DNA of 54,599 bases from the NCBI GenBank assembly GCA_937997955.1, contig CALLDR010000180.1, positions 1-54,599 of the forward strand, in the 5' to 3' direction. The stretch comes from an uncultured Emergencia sp. (GTDB taxonomy: Bacteria > Bacillota > Clostridia > Peptostreptococcales > Anaerovoracaceae). Made by a program: the position numbers and the translations under genes. Under the pieces are notes generated by a model. The model searched no databases. It saw nothing but the letters and a program-made list of their open reading frames with translations, and was not told the origin of the DNA. Below, one piece after another: positions 1 through 7,610 of the stretch. Every line of letters begins with the position of its first letter. The first letter of the stretch is position 1.

Positions 1-53
1 TCTCTTACCATTTTTCTTACGAATTCTTGTTCCTTCGTCAGTTGAAAGTTCAT
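1..53 (-). CDS. Acyl-CoA dehydrogenase, N-terminal fragment (runs off window)
   Basis: Only the first 17 codons are present. They read MNFQLTKEQEFVRKMVR, which matches the usual beginning of short-chain acyl-CoA dehydrogenases (butyryl-CoA dehydrogenase type), flavoproteins that reduce or oxidise acyl-CoA and work with electron-transfer flavoprotein. The ATG at 53-51 follows a strong AAGGAGG at 61-67. A Rex-like operator lies about 80 bp upstream, consistent with a redox-controlled fermentation gene. The family call rests on a short N-terminus and could be a related FAD enzyme. Confidence 0.6.
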   Translation of the reverse strand, partial: MNFQLTKEQEFVRKMVR

Positions 54-131
54 GTAAATGCCTCCTTAAATTATAATAACGGTCCTTCCTTATGAAGGAG
101 ATTTTAAACCGCGTCAGTAATGCCGCTTAGT

Positions 132-149
132 TTGTTATAAAAATAACAC
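132..149 (-). promoter_or_regulatory. Rex-like redox operator
   Basis: The 18-mer TTGTTATAAAAATAACAC closely matches the Rex consensus TTGTTAA-N4-TTAACAA, differing at three positions. Rex represses fermentation genes, including acyl-CoA dehydrogenase operons, at low NADH in clostridia (family knowledge). Its position upstream of the acyl-CoA dehydrogenase start supports the reading. The promoter itself could not be placed with confidence. Confidence 0.5.
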
Positions 150-221
150 AGCATACATATATAGTAAACCACTTTTTTGGGTTTTTTGCAAGCCATTTTT
201 GCATGAAACAGCATAAAATGT

Positions 222-258
222 CGAAAAGATAAAGGTGAGCCGTTTTCAACTCACCTTT
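222..258 (-). terminator. Rho-independent terminator of the spoIIA operon
   Basis: On the minus strand a perfect 9-bp stem (AAAGGTGAG / CTCACCTTT) with a 10-nt loop follows the sigF stop by about 40 nt and is followed by ATCTTTT. It separates sigF from the acyl-CoA dehydrogenase. Confidence 0.75.
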
Positions 259-295
259 TATCCTTTGTAAACCCGTTATATTTCTTTATTTTTCT

Positions 296-1030
296 CTATT
301 CTGCCATTTTTTGCCTGATCTGTTCCAGGGCCCGCTTCTCGATCCGGGACACCTGCACCTGAGATACCCCCAGGATCTTGGCGATCTCCTGCTGGGTCAT
401 GTCCCGGTAATAGCGCAGAACGATGACCTGCTTCTCCCGGTCCGCCAGACTGCCGATCTCCTTTTTGATCATGATGCTGTCCAGGTTGTTCTCCGGGGAG
501 GCCTCGCTGTAGTACGCGTCGTACTCCTCCTCTACCAGCTGGTTATCCAGGCTTGCCACGCTGCCCAGGGCCGACGCAGCCTCCATGACCTCAATCACGT
601 GCTCGCTGCTGATCCCCATGGCGTCGGCGATCTCGCTGATCCGCGGCGAGGTCCCTCCTGACGCCGTCAGCTGCTCCTGGACCTTTTTCAGCGTGCTGAT
701 CTCCGATTTCAAACTGCGGCTGGCTTTGATCTTGCCCGTATCGCGAAAGTACCGCTTCAATTCACCCATGATCATGGGAACTGCATAGGTGGAAAACATC
801 ACGTCATATCCCGTCTCAAACTTGTAGACCGCCTTCAGGAGGCCGATGTAGCCGATCTGGATCAGGTCGTCCAGCTCGTATTCCCCCACCGCGAACTTCA
901 GGGCGATCTTCTTCACCAGCCCCGTATTCTGCTGGCACAGCCTCGCCTTGGCGTCCTCGTCGCCGGCCTGGGCCAGTCGGATCAAAGCATATGTATCTTC
1001 CTTGGAGACCGGCACATACTTACAGGTCAT
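296..1030 (-). CDS. sigF: RNA polymerase sporulation sigma factor SigF
   Basis: This 244-residue sigma-70 family protein is the first compartment-specific sigma factor of sporulation and directs early forespore transcription. Region 2 is visible at about residues 50-97 (DLIQIGYIGLLKAV, then MIMGELKRYFRD) and a region 4 helix-turn-helix near the C-terminus (TQQEIAKILGVSQVQVSR). It is the last gene of spoIIAA-spoIIAB-sigF, overlaps the end of spoIIAB by 11 bp, and is therefore translationally coupled to its anti-sigma factor. Length and order are those of the family. SigG is similar, but the operon context decides for SigF. Confidence 0.96.
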   Translation of the reverse strand: MTCKYVPVSKEDTYALIRLAQAGDEDAKARLCQQNTGLVKKIALKFAVGEYELDDLIQIGYIGLLKAVYKFETGYDVMFSTYAVPMIMGELKRYFRDTGKIKASRSLKSEISTLKKVQEQLTASGGTSPRISEIADAMGISSEHVIEVMEAASALGSVASLDNQLVEEEYDAYYSEASPENNLDSIMIKKEIGSLADREKQVIVLRYYRDMTQQEIAKILGVSQVQVSRIEKRALEQIRQKMAE

Positions 1031-1460
1031 AGTAGGTGTCCAGGCACTTGATCAAAGTCACCGAGGTCCCCACTCCCGGCTCCGACTCCACCAGCACTTT
1101 GTCTGAAAAACTCTCCATTACCGTAAATCCCATGCCGCTCATCTCCATGTCACCGCCGGTGGAATACATGGGCTGTCTGGCCTTCTCCACGTCGGCGATG
1201 CCGCAGCCCCAGTCCGTGATCTTAATCCATACCCTGTCACGGTCCGTAAACTTCATCTCCATGGCGATCCTGCCCGCTCCCCGCTTTTGATAGCCGTGGA
1301 TGATGGCGTTGCTGACCGCCTCGCTGACCGCGGTCTTTACCTCCGTCAGTTCTTCCACCGTGGGATCCGCCACGCTGATGTAGGCCGCGGCGACGGACCG
1401 CGCGAAGCTTTGATTCTCAGGCAGCGCTTCAAACTCTATGGTGACTACATTCTTTTCCAT
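1020..1460 (-). CDS. spoIIAB: Anti-sigma F factor / serine kinase SpoIIAB
   Basis: This 146-residue GHKL-fold kinase binds and inhibits SigF and phosphorylates SpoIIAA. ATP-binding boxes are visible: N box EAVSNAIIHG at residues 47-56, G1 DWGCGI at 83-88 and G2 SGMGFTVM at 108-115. The ATG at 1460 is preceded by GGAAGGAG 6-7 nt upstream, even though it lies 32 bp inside the end of spoIIAA. The overlap suggests coupled synthesis of the three regulators, whose ratio matters for the switch. Confidence 0.96.
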   Translation of the reverse strand: MEKNVVTIEFEALPENQSFARSVAAAYISVADPTVEELTEVKTAVSEAVSNAIIHGYQKRGAGRIAMEMKFTDRDRVWIKITDWGCGIADVEKARQPMYSTGGDMEMSGMGFTVMESFSDKVLVESEPGVGTSVTLIKCLDTYYDL

Positions 1461-1800
1461 CGCTTACTCCTTCCCTTTTCTCATCTGTCCGTTCCTCCGT
1501 GCAGCCCTCCAGCAGAAACACCCCGGACATCTCCAGAATCTGCCTGACCAGACTGCCGGCCCCTCGTATAGTTACCGTGCCGCCCATGGCCCGTATCTTC
1601 TTATATCGCCCCAGGACCACCCCGATGCCGGAGCTGTCCATAAATGTCACATCAGAAAAGTCGAAGACCAGATTTTTCACGTCGTACAGCTGCAGCTCAT
1701 CGTCGATGTCGCCGCGTATCCGGTCTGCGCTGTGGTGGTCGATCTCGCCGGACAAAGTGGCTACCAGCGTATCGTCCTGCAAATAAAAAATCGTATCCAT
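1429..1800 (-). CDS. spoIIAA: Anti-sigma F factor antagonist SpoIIAA
   Basis: This STAS-domain protein of 123 residues, once dephosphorylated by SpoIIE, displaces SigF from SpoIIAB. The phosphorylatable serine sits in DSSGIGVVLGRYK (residues 55-67), and GEIDHHSADRIR (18-29) is the usual N-terminal signature. The start at 1800 is chosen because of GAGGAAGAGGGGG just upstream; a longer reading to 1896 adds 32 unrelated residues. No sigma-H consensus was found. An exact TATAAT on the minus strand at 1822-1827 may be the -10. The Shine-Dalgarno lies in one arm of a dyad. Confidence 0.94.
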   Translation of the reverse strand: MDTIFYLQDDTLVATLSGEIDHHSADRIRGDIDDELQLYDVKNLVFDFSDVTFMDSSGIGVVLGRYKKIRAMGGTVTIRGAGSLVRQILEMSGVFLLEGCTEERTDEKREGVSDGKECSHHRV

Positions 1801-1807
1801 AGAAAAA

Positions 1808-1867
1808 CCCCCTCTTCCTCTATTATAATCCAACCGCCAGGGGTTTGTCTTTAAGAGAAAAAGGGGG
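1808..1867 (-). promoter_or_regulatory. spoIIA control region: -10 inside the loop of an SD-masking dyad
   Basis: Arm CCCCCTTTTTCTC (minus strand, 1867-1855) can pair over 13 consecutive positions, two of them G-U, with GAGGAAGAGGGGG (1820-1808), which is the spoIIAA ribosome binding site. An exact TATAAT (1827-1822) lies in the loop. A transcript started from that -10 would begin near 1814 and lack the first arm. A transcript reading through from thiI would contain both arms and could hide the SD. The pairing is visible; the regulation is inferred. Confidence 0.45.
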
Positions 1868-1938
1868 AACGGCACTATTTTTGTCGAATCCATCAAAGGG
1901 TGTCCGTCAGGGGGCTCCCCAAAATGCAGGGGCTGCGG

Positions 1939-3123
1939 CTATTCGGCCTCTATGTGTACGATCTCGGCGGAAGCCACAGCGGCATCAACCAGGGCTTCTA
2001 CGTCCAGCCTGCTCTCCGACGCCAGAATCCGATCCAGCTTCGGCTTGGTGGTCGGGTGTTTCGGCAGGAATACGGTGCAGCAGTCCTCGTAAGGCTGGAT
2101 AGACGTCTCAAAGGTTCCGATTTCCTCGGCCTTCTCCATGATGTCCACCTTGTCCATGGCGATCAGCGGCCGCATGACCGGCATCTTGACGCAGGCGTCG
2201 GTGACGACCAGGGCCTCCGCCGTCTGGCTGGCCACCTGGCCCAGGTTCTCGCCGGTGATCAGCATCATGGCACGGTGCTTTTCAGCCAGCTTCTCAGCGA
2301 TGCGCATCATAAACCGGCGGACCAGTATGGTGGTCTCCTCCTCCGGACAGTTCTGGACGATCTGCTCCTGGATCGGCAGCAGGTTGACCACGTGCATCTT
2401 GAAATTGCCGCAGTAGGAGGCGACGATTCTGGCAAGGTCCTCCACCTTCTCCTGGGCCCGCTGGCTGGTATACGGGTACGAATGGAAGTGAACGGCTTCC
2501 AGCAGCATGCCCCGCTTGGCCATCATCCAGGCGGCCACCGGGCTGTCGATGCCGCCGGACAGCAGCACCATGCCTTTGCCGTTGGTGCCCAGCGGCAGGC
2601 CGCCGAAGCCGGCGATCTTCTGCTGGTAGATATAGGACTTGTCGTGGCGCACGTCCACGAACAGATAGACGTCAGGGTTGTGGACGTCCACCTTCAGAAC
2701 CTTGCAGCCGATCAGGACCTTGGCGCCGATGATGCGGGCGATGTCCGGAGACTTGACCGGAAAGTTTTTGTCCGCCCGCTTGGCCTCCACCTTGAAGGTC
2801 TTGATCCCTTTGGTCTCGATCAGCTCCATCATGTATTTCACGGCTTCCTCGCCGATGGCGTCTAAATGGCTCTCCGCTTCCACGGCCGGGCTGATAGATG
2901 CCACGCCGAAGACCTTGGAGATCTGGCGGATCAGCTGCTCCTTGTCGTGCTTTTTATCCGCGCGGACAAAGATCAGGCCCTCGTGGCGTCTCACATCTAC
3001 GCCGTCAAAGTCCTTTACGTTTTTCTTGATCCTCTCCACCAGCATCCGCTCAAAATACGGCTTGTTCATTCCCTTCAGGGCCACCTCGCCGCAGCGGACG
3101 ATAAAAATATTCTGCTCGTTCAT
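1939..3123 (-). CDS. thiI: tRNA 4-thiouridine synthase ThiI
   Basis: ThiI adenylates U8 of tRNA and inserts sulfur carried from a cysteine desulfurase; in many bacteria it also serves thiamine thiazole synthesis. The 394-residue protein has an N-terminal ferredoxin-like/THUMP region (to about residue 165), a PP-loop SGGIDSP at 189-195, and the AANH-type catalytic domain with adjacent cysteines at 348-349. It lacks the C-terminal rhodanese extension of the E. coli enzyme, as is usual in Firmicutes. The upstream minus-strand gene is a cysteine desulfurase, its likely sulfur donor, separated by an 80-bp gap. Confidence 0.95.
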   Translation of the reverse strand: MNEQNIFIVRCGEVALKGMNKPYFERMLVERIKKNVKDFDGVDVRRHEGLIFVRADKKHDKEQLIRQISKVFGVASISPAVEAESHLDAIGEEAVKYMMELIETKGIKTFKVEAKRADKNFPVKSPDIARIIGAKVLIGCKVLKVDVHNPDVYLFVDVRHDKSYIYQQKIAGFGGLPLGTNGKGMVLLSGGIDSPVAAWMMAKRGMLLEAVHFHSYPYTSQRAQEKVEDLARIVASYCGNFKMHVVNLLPIQEQIVQNCPEEETTILVRRFMMRIAEKLAEKHRAMMLITGENLGQVASQTAEALVVTDACVKMPVMRPLIAMDKVDIMEKAEEIGTFETSIQPYEDCCTVFLPKHPTTKPKLDRILASESRLDVEALVDAAVASAEIVHIEAE

Positions 3124-3203
3124 GTTCTATTCCTTTCTATACGTCTGCCCCGCGAGGCAGTTTTCTTTCATCAGCGGCCGTCATCAGCCCTCAACAGCTG
3201 CTG

Positions 3204-4340
3204 TCAGCGGAAGCTGCCCAGCCGGCGGAACCGCTCTACGGCGCTCTTCACTTTCTCCGTCACGTAATCCATCTCCTCCGGCGTATTGAACTCGCTGAAG
3301 CTGAACCGTATGGCTCCCTCGATCTCTTTGTCGGAAAGCCCCATGGCGGCCAGCACGTGGCTCCTTCCTTTTTTGTTGGAGGAGCAGGCGGAACCGGTGG
3401 ACACGTAGATGCCGTCCTGTTCCAGGGTGTGGAGCAGGACCTCGCCCCTGCAGCCCAGGAAGGACACGTTGAGCACGGAGGCGGCGCCGTCTTCAGGGCT
3501 GTTGATCCGAATGTCGCCGATCTGGTCTCTAAGACCGTCGAGCAAACGACGTCTCGCCAGCGCCATGGCGGACACCCTTTGATCAAAACGCTGCTCGGCC
3601 AGACGGCTGGCCTCGCCGAAGCCTATGATGGCCGGAACGTTCTCGGTGCCGGAGCGGCGGTGCTTCTCCTGTCCGCCCCCAACCATGAAAGCCGGCAGGT
3701 TGACGCCTTTGCGGATGTACAGGGCGCCGACGCCCTTTGGCCCGTGGATCTTGTGGCTGCTCAGGGAGATCATGTCCGCGCCGGTATTGTGAAGGTCCAC
3801 TTTTCCGTAGCCCTGGACGGCGTCAGCGTGGAACAGCGCCCGGCCCTTCGCCGCGGCCACGTCGGAGAGGGGCATGATGGTCCCCACCTCGTTGTTGACG
3901 GCCATGACGGAGATCAGGACGGTCTCGTCGTTGACCGCGTCCTTCAGCTGGTCCATATTCAGACGGCACTGATCGTCCACGTCGATGTAGACCACGTCGT
4001 ATCCGTCCTGCTCCAAAACCTTGCAGGCTTCCAGCACGGCCGGATGTTCCACCCTGGTGGTGATGATCCGCCTGCCCTCCCGTCTGCGGGCACGGGCGAT
4101 GCCGAAGATGGCTGTGTTGTCGCTTTCTGTTCCGCCAGAGGTGAAGATCACTTCTTCTTCGCGGCAGGACAGGGACGATGCTATGGCTTTCCTGGCTCTG
4201 CGGACCTCCTTCTCTGCAGCCAGACCCATGGCGTGGAGCGACGACGGGTTTCCGTAGAGATCTCTCACGGCAGCGGTCATGACTTCGGTGACCTGGTCGT
4301 ACTGCCGGGTCGTGGCGCTGTTATCTAAATATACGATCAT
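3204..4340 (-). CDS. Cysteine desulfurase (NifS/IscS-like), partner of ThiI
   Basis: This PLP enzyme of 378 residues converts cysteine to alanine and passes a persulfide to acceptors. The Schiff-base lysine is in SSHKIHGPKG (Lys197) and the catalytic cysteine in STGSACSSNKKGRSHV (Cys319), on the long flexible loop typical of group I desulfurases. No iscU follows; thiI does, which fits the Firmicutes NifZ-ThiI pair for tRNA thiolation. RBS GAGGAGG lies upstream of the ATG at 4340. A dispersed 14-mer (3570-3583) lies inside the gene. Confidence 0.93.
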   Translation of the reverse strand: MIVYLDNSATTRQYDQVTEVMTAAVRDLYGNPSSLHAMGLAAEKEVRRARKAIASSLSCREEEVIFTSGGTESDNTAIFGIARARRREGRRIITTRVEHPAVLEACKVLEQDGYDVVYIDVDDQCRLNMDQLKDAVNDETVLISVMAVNNEVGTIMPLSDVAAAKGRALFHADAVQGYGKVDLHNTGADMISLSSHKIHGPKGVGALYIRKGVNLPAFMVGGGQEKHRRSGTENVPAIIGFGEASRLAEQRFDQRVSAMALARRRLLDGLRDQIGDIRINSPEDGAASVLNVSFLGCRGEVLLHTLEQDGIYVSTGSACSSNKKGRSHVLAAMGLSDKEIEGAIRFSFSEFNTPEEMDYVTEKVKSAVERFRRLGSFR

Positions 4341-4400
4341 GTATGCCTCCTCGTATCTATTCTGTCTTTTGTTTTATTCTTTTGTTTTATTCTGGTTGCT

Positions 4401-4429
4401 ATTCTATCACACCTTCCTGTCATTTACAA
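4401..4429 (-). promoter_or_regulatory. Sigma-A promoter of the cysteine desulfurase-thiI operon
   Basis: Minus-strand -35 TTGTAA (4429-4424), a 17-bp spacer and -10 TAGAAT (4406-4401), about 60 bp upstream of the ATG. The untranslated leader contains two copies of AATAAAACAAAAG in tandem. Confidence 0.65.
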
Positions 4430-4498
4430 GAAGGGACTGCTGCCAGTCGGCCAGCCTTCGCCGGAAGCCGGGCCCGCGGCGCGCCGTACGCCGTTCAG

Positions 4499-4536
4499 AA
4501 AAAAACTGCCCCCCGGACAAATCGTCCACGAGGCAG
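4499..4536 (-). terminator. Terminator of rny
   Basis: On the minus strand the outer stem CTGCC/GGCAG and inner GGAC/GTCC form a hairpin followed by seven T, 33 nt after the rny stop. Confidence 0.75.
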
Positions 4537-4568
4537 CTTCATGTACTGCATAAAATTGACAGCCCTGA

Positions 4569-6113
4569 TTACTTGGCGTAATCGATCGCTCTGGTCTCTC
4601 TGACCACGTTGACCTTGATCTGGCCCGGATATTCCAGCTCAGATTCGATCTTCTTGGAGATCTCTCTCGCCAGCAGAACGATGTTCTCATCGTTGACCTC
4701 TTCCGGTTTTGCGATGATGCGGATCTCTCTGCCTGCCTGAATCGCGAAGGACTTGTCGACGCCTTTCGTAGTATTGGCGATCTCCTCCAGCTTTTCAAGG
4801 CGTTTGATGTACGCGTCCAGAGTTTCCCGTCTGGCGCCCGGCCTTGCGGCGGACAGCGCGTCGGCTGCCGCGATCAGCACGGCCTCCATACTCTTCGGCT
4901 CGTAATCGCCGTGGTGAGCAGCCATGCCGTTGATGACGGCCTCGGATTCCTTGTACTTCTTCAGCACCTGGATACCGATATCCACGTGGGTACCTTCGTA
5001 CTCGTGGTCAAGAGACTTTCCGATATCGTGAAGCAGGCCGGCCCGCTTCGCCAGCTTTACATCCAGCCCCAGCTCGCCAGCCATCAGACCGGCCAGGTGA
5101 GCCACTTCGATAGAATGCTTCAGAACATTCTGACCGTAAGAGGTTCTGTACCGCAGTCTGCCCAGCAGCTTGACCAGCTCCGGATGCAGATTGTGGATAC
5201 CCACCTCAAAGGTGGCCTGTTCGCCTTCCTCTTTGATGATGGATTTCACCTCTTTCTCAGCCTTTTCCACCATTTCCTCAATTCTGGCAGGGTGGATTCT
5301 TCCGTCGACGATGAGCTTCTCCAGAGCAATCCTGGCGATCTCTCTTCTCACAGGATCAAAGCCGGAGATGATGACGGCTTCCGGCGTGTCATCGATGATC
5401 AGGTCGACTCCCGTCAGAGTTTCGATGGCTCTGATGTTGCGGCCCTCACGGCCGATGATCCTTCCCTTCATCTCGTCGTTAGGAAGAGCCACCACGGATA
5501 CCGTGCTCTCCGCCACGTGATCCGCCGCGCATCGCTGAATGGCTCCGGTGATGATCTCCTTTGCCCGCTTGTCGGCGTCCTCCTTGGCCTTGGACTCGAT
5601 TTCCTTGATCATCAGGGACGCGTCGTGGCGTACATCCTTCTCGATCTCGTCCAACAAAAGGGCCTTCGCCTGGTCCACGGTAAGACCGGAGATCTTTTCC
5701 AGCTCCTCGATCCTCTTCTCAAGAAAACCATCCAGTTCCTTTTTCTTTTCCAGAATTTCCTGTTCGTGCTTAGTAATGCTCTCTTCTTTTTTCTCAATGT
5801 TTTCCAGCTTGCGGTCGACGGATTCCTCCTTCTGGATCAGCCGCCTCTCCGAGCGCTGGACTTCCGCTCTTCTTTCTCTGACGTCTCTCTCTGCCTCAGT
5901 GCGCATGCGGTGCGCTTCCTCTTTTGCTTCTAATGTAATCTCTTTCTTGATAGTCTCGGACTTCTTCTCCGCGTCCAGGATCAGGTTTCTGGCCTTCTGC
6001 TCTGCACTGCCGATAGCCTTCTCTCCGATGTTCTTACGCAGGATATATCCGACCAATAGCCCTACGGCCAATAGTACTATGCAAACAATAATCCATATTA
6101 TTATTGGAGACAT
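4569..6113 (-). CDS. rny: Ribonuclease Y
   Basis: RNase Y is the membrane-bound endoribonuclease that starts bulk mRNA decay in Firmicutes. The 514-residue protein shows a transmembrane segment (residues 3-24), a long charged coiled coil (about 35-200), a KH RNA-binding domain beginning at GRIIGREGRN (217-226), and an HD domain with catalytic HD at 362-363 (LLHDIGKSLDHE). Length is normal. The start has an AAGGAGGTG RBS. Its leader contains a hairpin at 6156-6179 (GTCCC / GGGAC enclosing GCTTT / AAAGC). It is divergent from rodA. Confidence 0.97.
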   Translation of the reverse strand: MSPIIIWIIVCIVLLAVGLLVGYILRKNIGEKAIGSAEQKARNLILDAEKKSETIKKEITLEAKEEAHRMRTEAERDVRERRAEVQRSERRLIQKEESVDRKLENIEKKEESITKHEQEILEKKKELDGFLEKRIEELEKISGLTVDQAKALLLDEIEKDVRHDASLMIKEIESKAKEDADKRAKEIITGAIQRCAADHVAESTVSVVALPNDEMKGRIIGREGRNIRAIETLTGVDLIIDDTPEAVIISGFDPVRREIARIALEKLIVDGRIHPARIEEMVEKAEKEVKSIIKEEGEQATFEVGIHNLHPELVKLLGRLRYRTSYGQNVLKHSIEVAHLAGLMAGELGLDVKLAKRAGLLHDIGKSLDHEYEGTHVDIGIQVLKKYKESEAVINGMAAHHGDYEPKSMEAVLIAAADALSAARPGARRETLDAYIKRLEKLEEIANTTKGVDKSFAIQAGREIRIIAKPEEVNDENIVLLAREISKKIESELEYPGQIKVNVVRETRAIDYAK

Positions 6114-6244
6114 AAAAGCACCTCCTTTTCTATTAAATTGTTCCTGTCATGCCTTGTCCCGCTTTCCCAAAGCAGGGACCTAATCAAGCCCTCTATCTTT
6201 AAGGTAATTTTTAATAAAAAAAAATTGCATTACGGAATTAAATC

Positions 6245-6274
6245 TTGCTATATTCGCACAACATATATTATAAT
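6245..6274 (+). promoter_or_regulatory. rodA promoter
   Basis: -35 TTGCTA (6245-6250), an 18-bp spacer and -10 TATAAT (6269-6274). The -10 overlaps the -10 of the opposing rny promoter in the palindrome ATTATAAT (6267-6274). Confidence 0.7.
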
Positions 6275-6296
6275 GTTGTAGTCGACATTATGTCAA
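6267..6296 (-). promoter_or_regulatory. rny promoter
   Basis: Minus-strand -35 TTGACA (6296-6291), an 18-bp spacer and -10 TATAAT (6272-6267). It faces the rodA promoter and shares the palindromic -10, so the two cannot easily be occupied at once. Confidence 0.75.
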
Positions 6297-6314
6297 GAAC
6301 AAGAGGGGAAAACT

Positions 6315-7418
6315 ATGAACAATTTTTCAAATTTGCTAAAAAACATCGATAAAATCCTCATAGCAGTGACCGTGCTTCTCGCCGGAATCAGCATTTTGAT
6401 GATCGGCAGTACGCAGATCCAGAGCGGCTTCTTCAGCCGTGAGGTCATCGTGCAGATCGCCGCCTACCTGATCGGTCTGGTCGCCGTCTGCATCATCCTC
6501 CATTTCAACTACAACATGTTCTTCGGCATGGAGAAATATCTGTATTTGCTGTCCATCGTCCTGCTGCTTCTGGTATACATACCCGGCCTCGGCGTAGAGC
6601 TTTACGGAGCCCGTTCCTGGATCACCCTGGGCTTTACCACAGTGCAGCCTTCTGAGATCGTCAAGATCCTGTACATCTTGATCCTGGCAGGCTATCTCAG
6701 CGAGAACCGAGACATGCTGTACAACTTCAAAGGGCTTCTGAAAGCGGGCATCGTCGCCGGGCCGATCATCATCATCGTCCTGAAGGAGGACCTGGGAAGC
6801 GCCCTGGTCTTCGCGGCCATCTGGGTGGTCATGGTCTTCTTCGCGGGCATCGATCTGAAGGTCTTCGGCAAGTTCTTCGCCCTGGTCCTGGCCGCCGTCC
6901 CGGTAGCCTACGTATTCATGGCCGACTATCAAAAGGAGAGAATCGAAGCCTTCCTGCATCCCGATAATTTGGATCTTTCGGGCAACTATCAGGTCTGGCA
7001 GTCCAAGGTAGCCATCGGTTCCGGCGGCATCACCGGCAAGGGGCTGTTCAACGGCACCCAGAAGGAGCTGGACTTCATTCCCGTACAGTCCTCCGACTTC
7101 ATCTTTTCCGTCATCGGAGAGGAGCTGGGGCTGATCGGCGGCCTGGTGGTCATCGGCCTGTTCGCCATTCTGCTGACCCGCATGGCGACCATCGTCCGGG
7201 ACGCCCTGGATTTCTACGGCGCGCTGGTGGTGGTCGGCGTCATCGGCATGTTCACCTTCCAGGTCTTCGAGAATATCGCCATGACCATGGGGCTCATGCC
7301 TGTAACCGGCATTACCCTGCCCTTCCTCAGCTCCGGCGGTTCGTCCATCATATCCAACATGCTGGCCCTGGGACTGGTGCTGGACGTAGGCATGCGCAGC
7401 AAAGGGATCAACTTCTAA
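6315..7418 (+). CDS. rodA: SEDS peptidoglycan glycosyltransferase RodA
   Basis: RodA polymerises lipid II into glycan strands and works with PBP2 in the elongasome. The 367-residue protein is almost all membrane segments (about ten) and carries SEDS signatures: KEDLGSALVFAA near residue 157, the large extracellular loop, GEELGLIGG, and the C-terminal SSGGSSIISNM. FtsW and SpoVE are relatives; the short N-terminus and lack of a murG/ftsZ context favour RodA. It is separated from the mreBCD-mrdA-minD operon by an accessory stretch of about 5 kb and faces it. The RBS is AGAGGGG. Confidence 0.88.
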   Translation: MNNFSNLLKNIDKILIAVTVLLAGISILMIGSTQIQSGFFSREVIVQIAAYLIGLVAVCIILHFNYNMFFGMEKYLYLLSIVLLLLVYIPGLGVELYGARSWITLGFTTVQPSEIVKILYILILAGYLSENRDMLYNFKGLLKAGIVAGPIIIIVLKEDLGSALVFAAIWVVMVFFAGIDLKVFGKFFALVLAAVPVAYVFMADYQKERIEAFLHPDNLDLSGNYQVWQSKVAIGSGGITGKGLFNGTQKELDFIPVQSSDFIFSVIGEELGLIGGLVVIGLFAILLTRMATIVRDALDFYGALVVVGVIGMFTFQVFENIAMTMGLMPVTGITLPFLSSGGSSIISNMLALGLVLDVGMRSKGINF

Positions 7419-7445
7419 CTTTTTTCAAGATATTTCCTCATCGCA

Positions 7446-7480
7446 GCCCTTCTCCCCTTTCCGGGGGAAAGGGCATTTTT
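7446..7480 (+). terminator. Terminator of rodA
   Basis: Stem GCCCTT-CTCCCC against GGGGGA-AAGGGC followed by ATTTTT, 27 nt after the rodA stop. Confidence 0.75.
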
Positions 7481-7610
7481 AAAGCAACTTTTGGTTTATC
7501 AAACAGGGAGTTGTCATTCTATTGCGGCAAGGTCTGCGGCAAGGTCTGTTCTTTCACAGCAATTATGACTTTAATTATGTCCTTACAGTTGCTTTTTGTA
7601 TTTCCAACAC

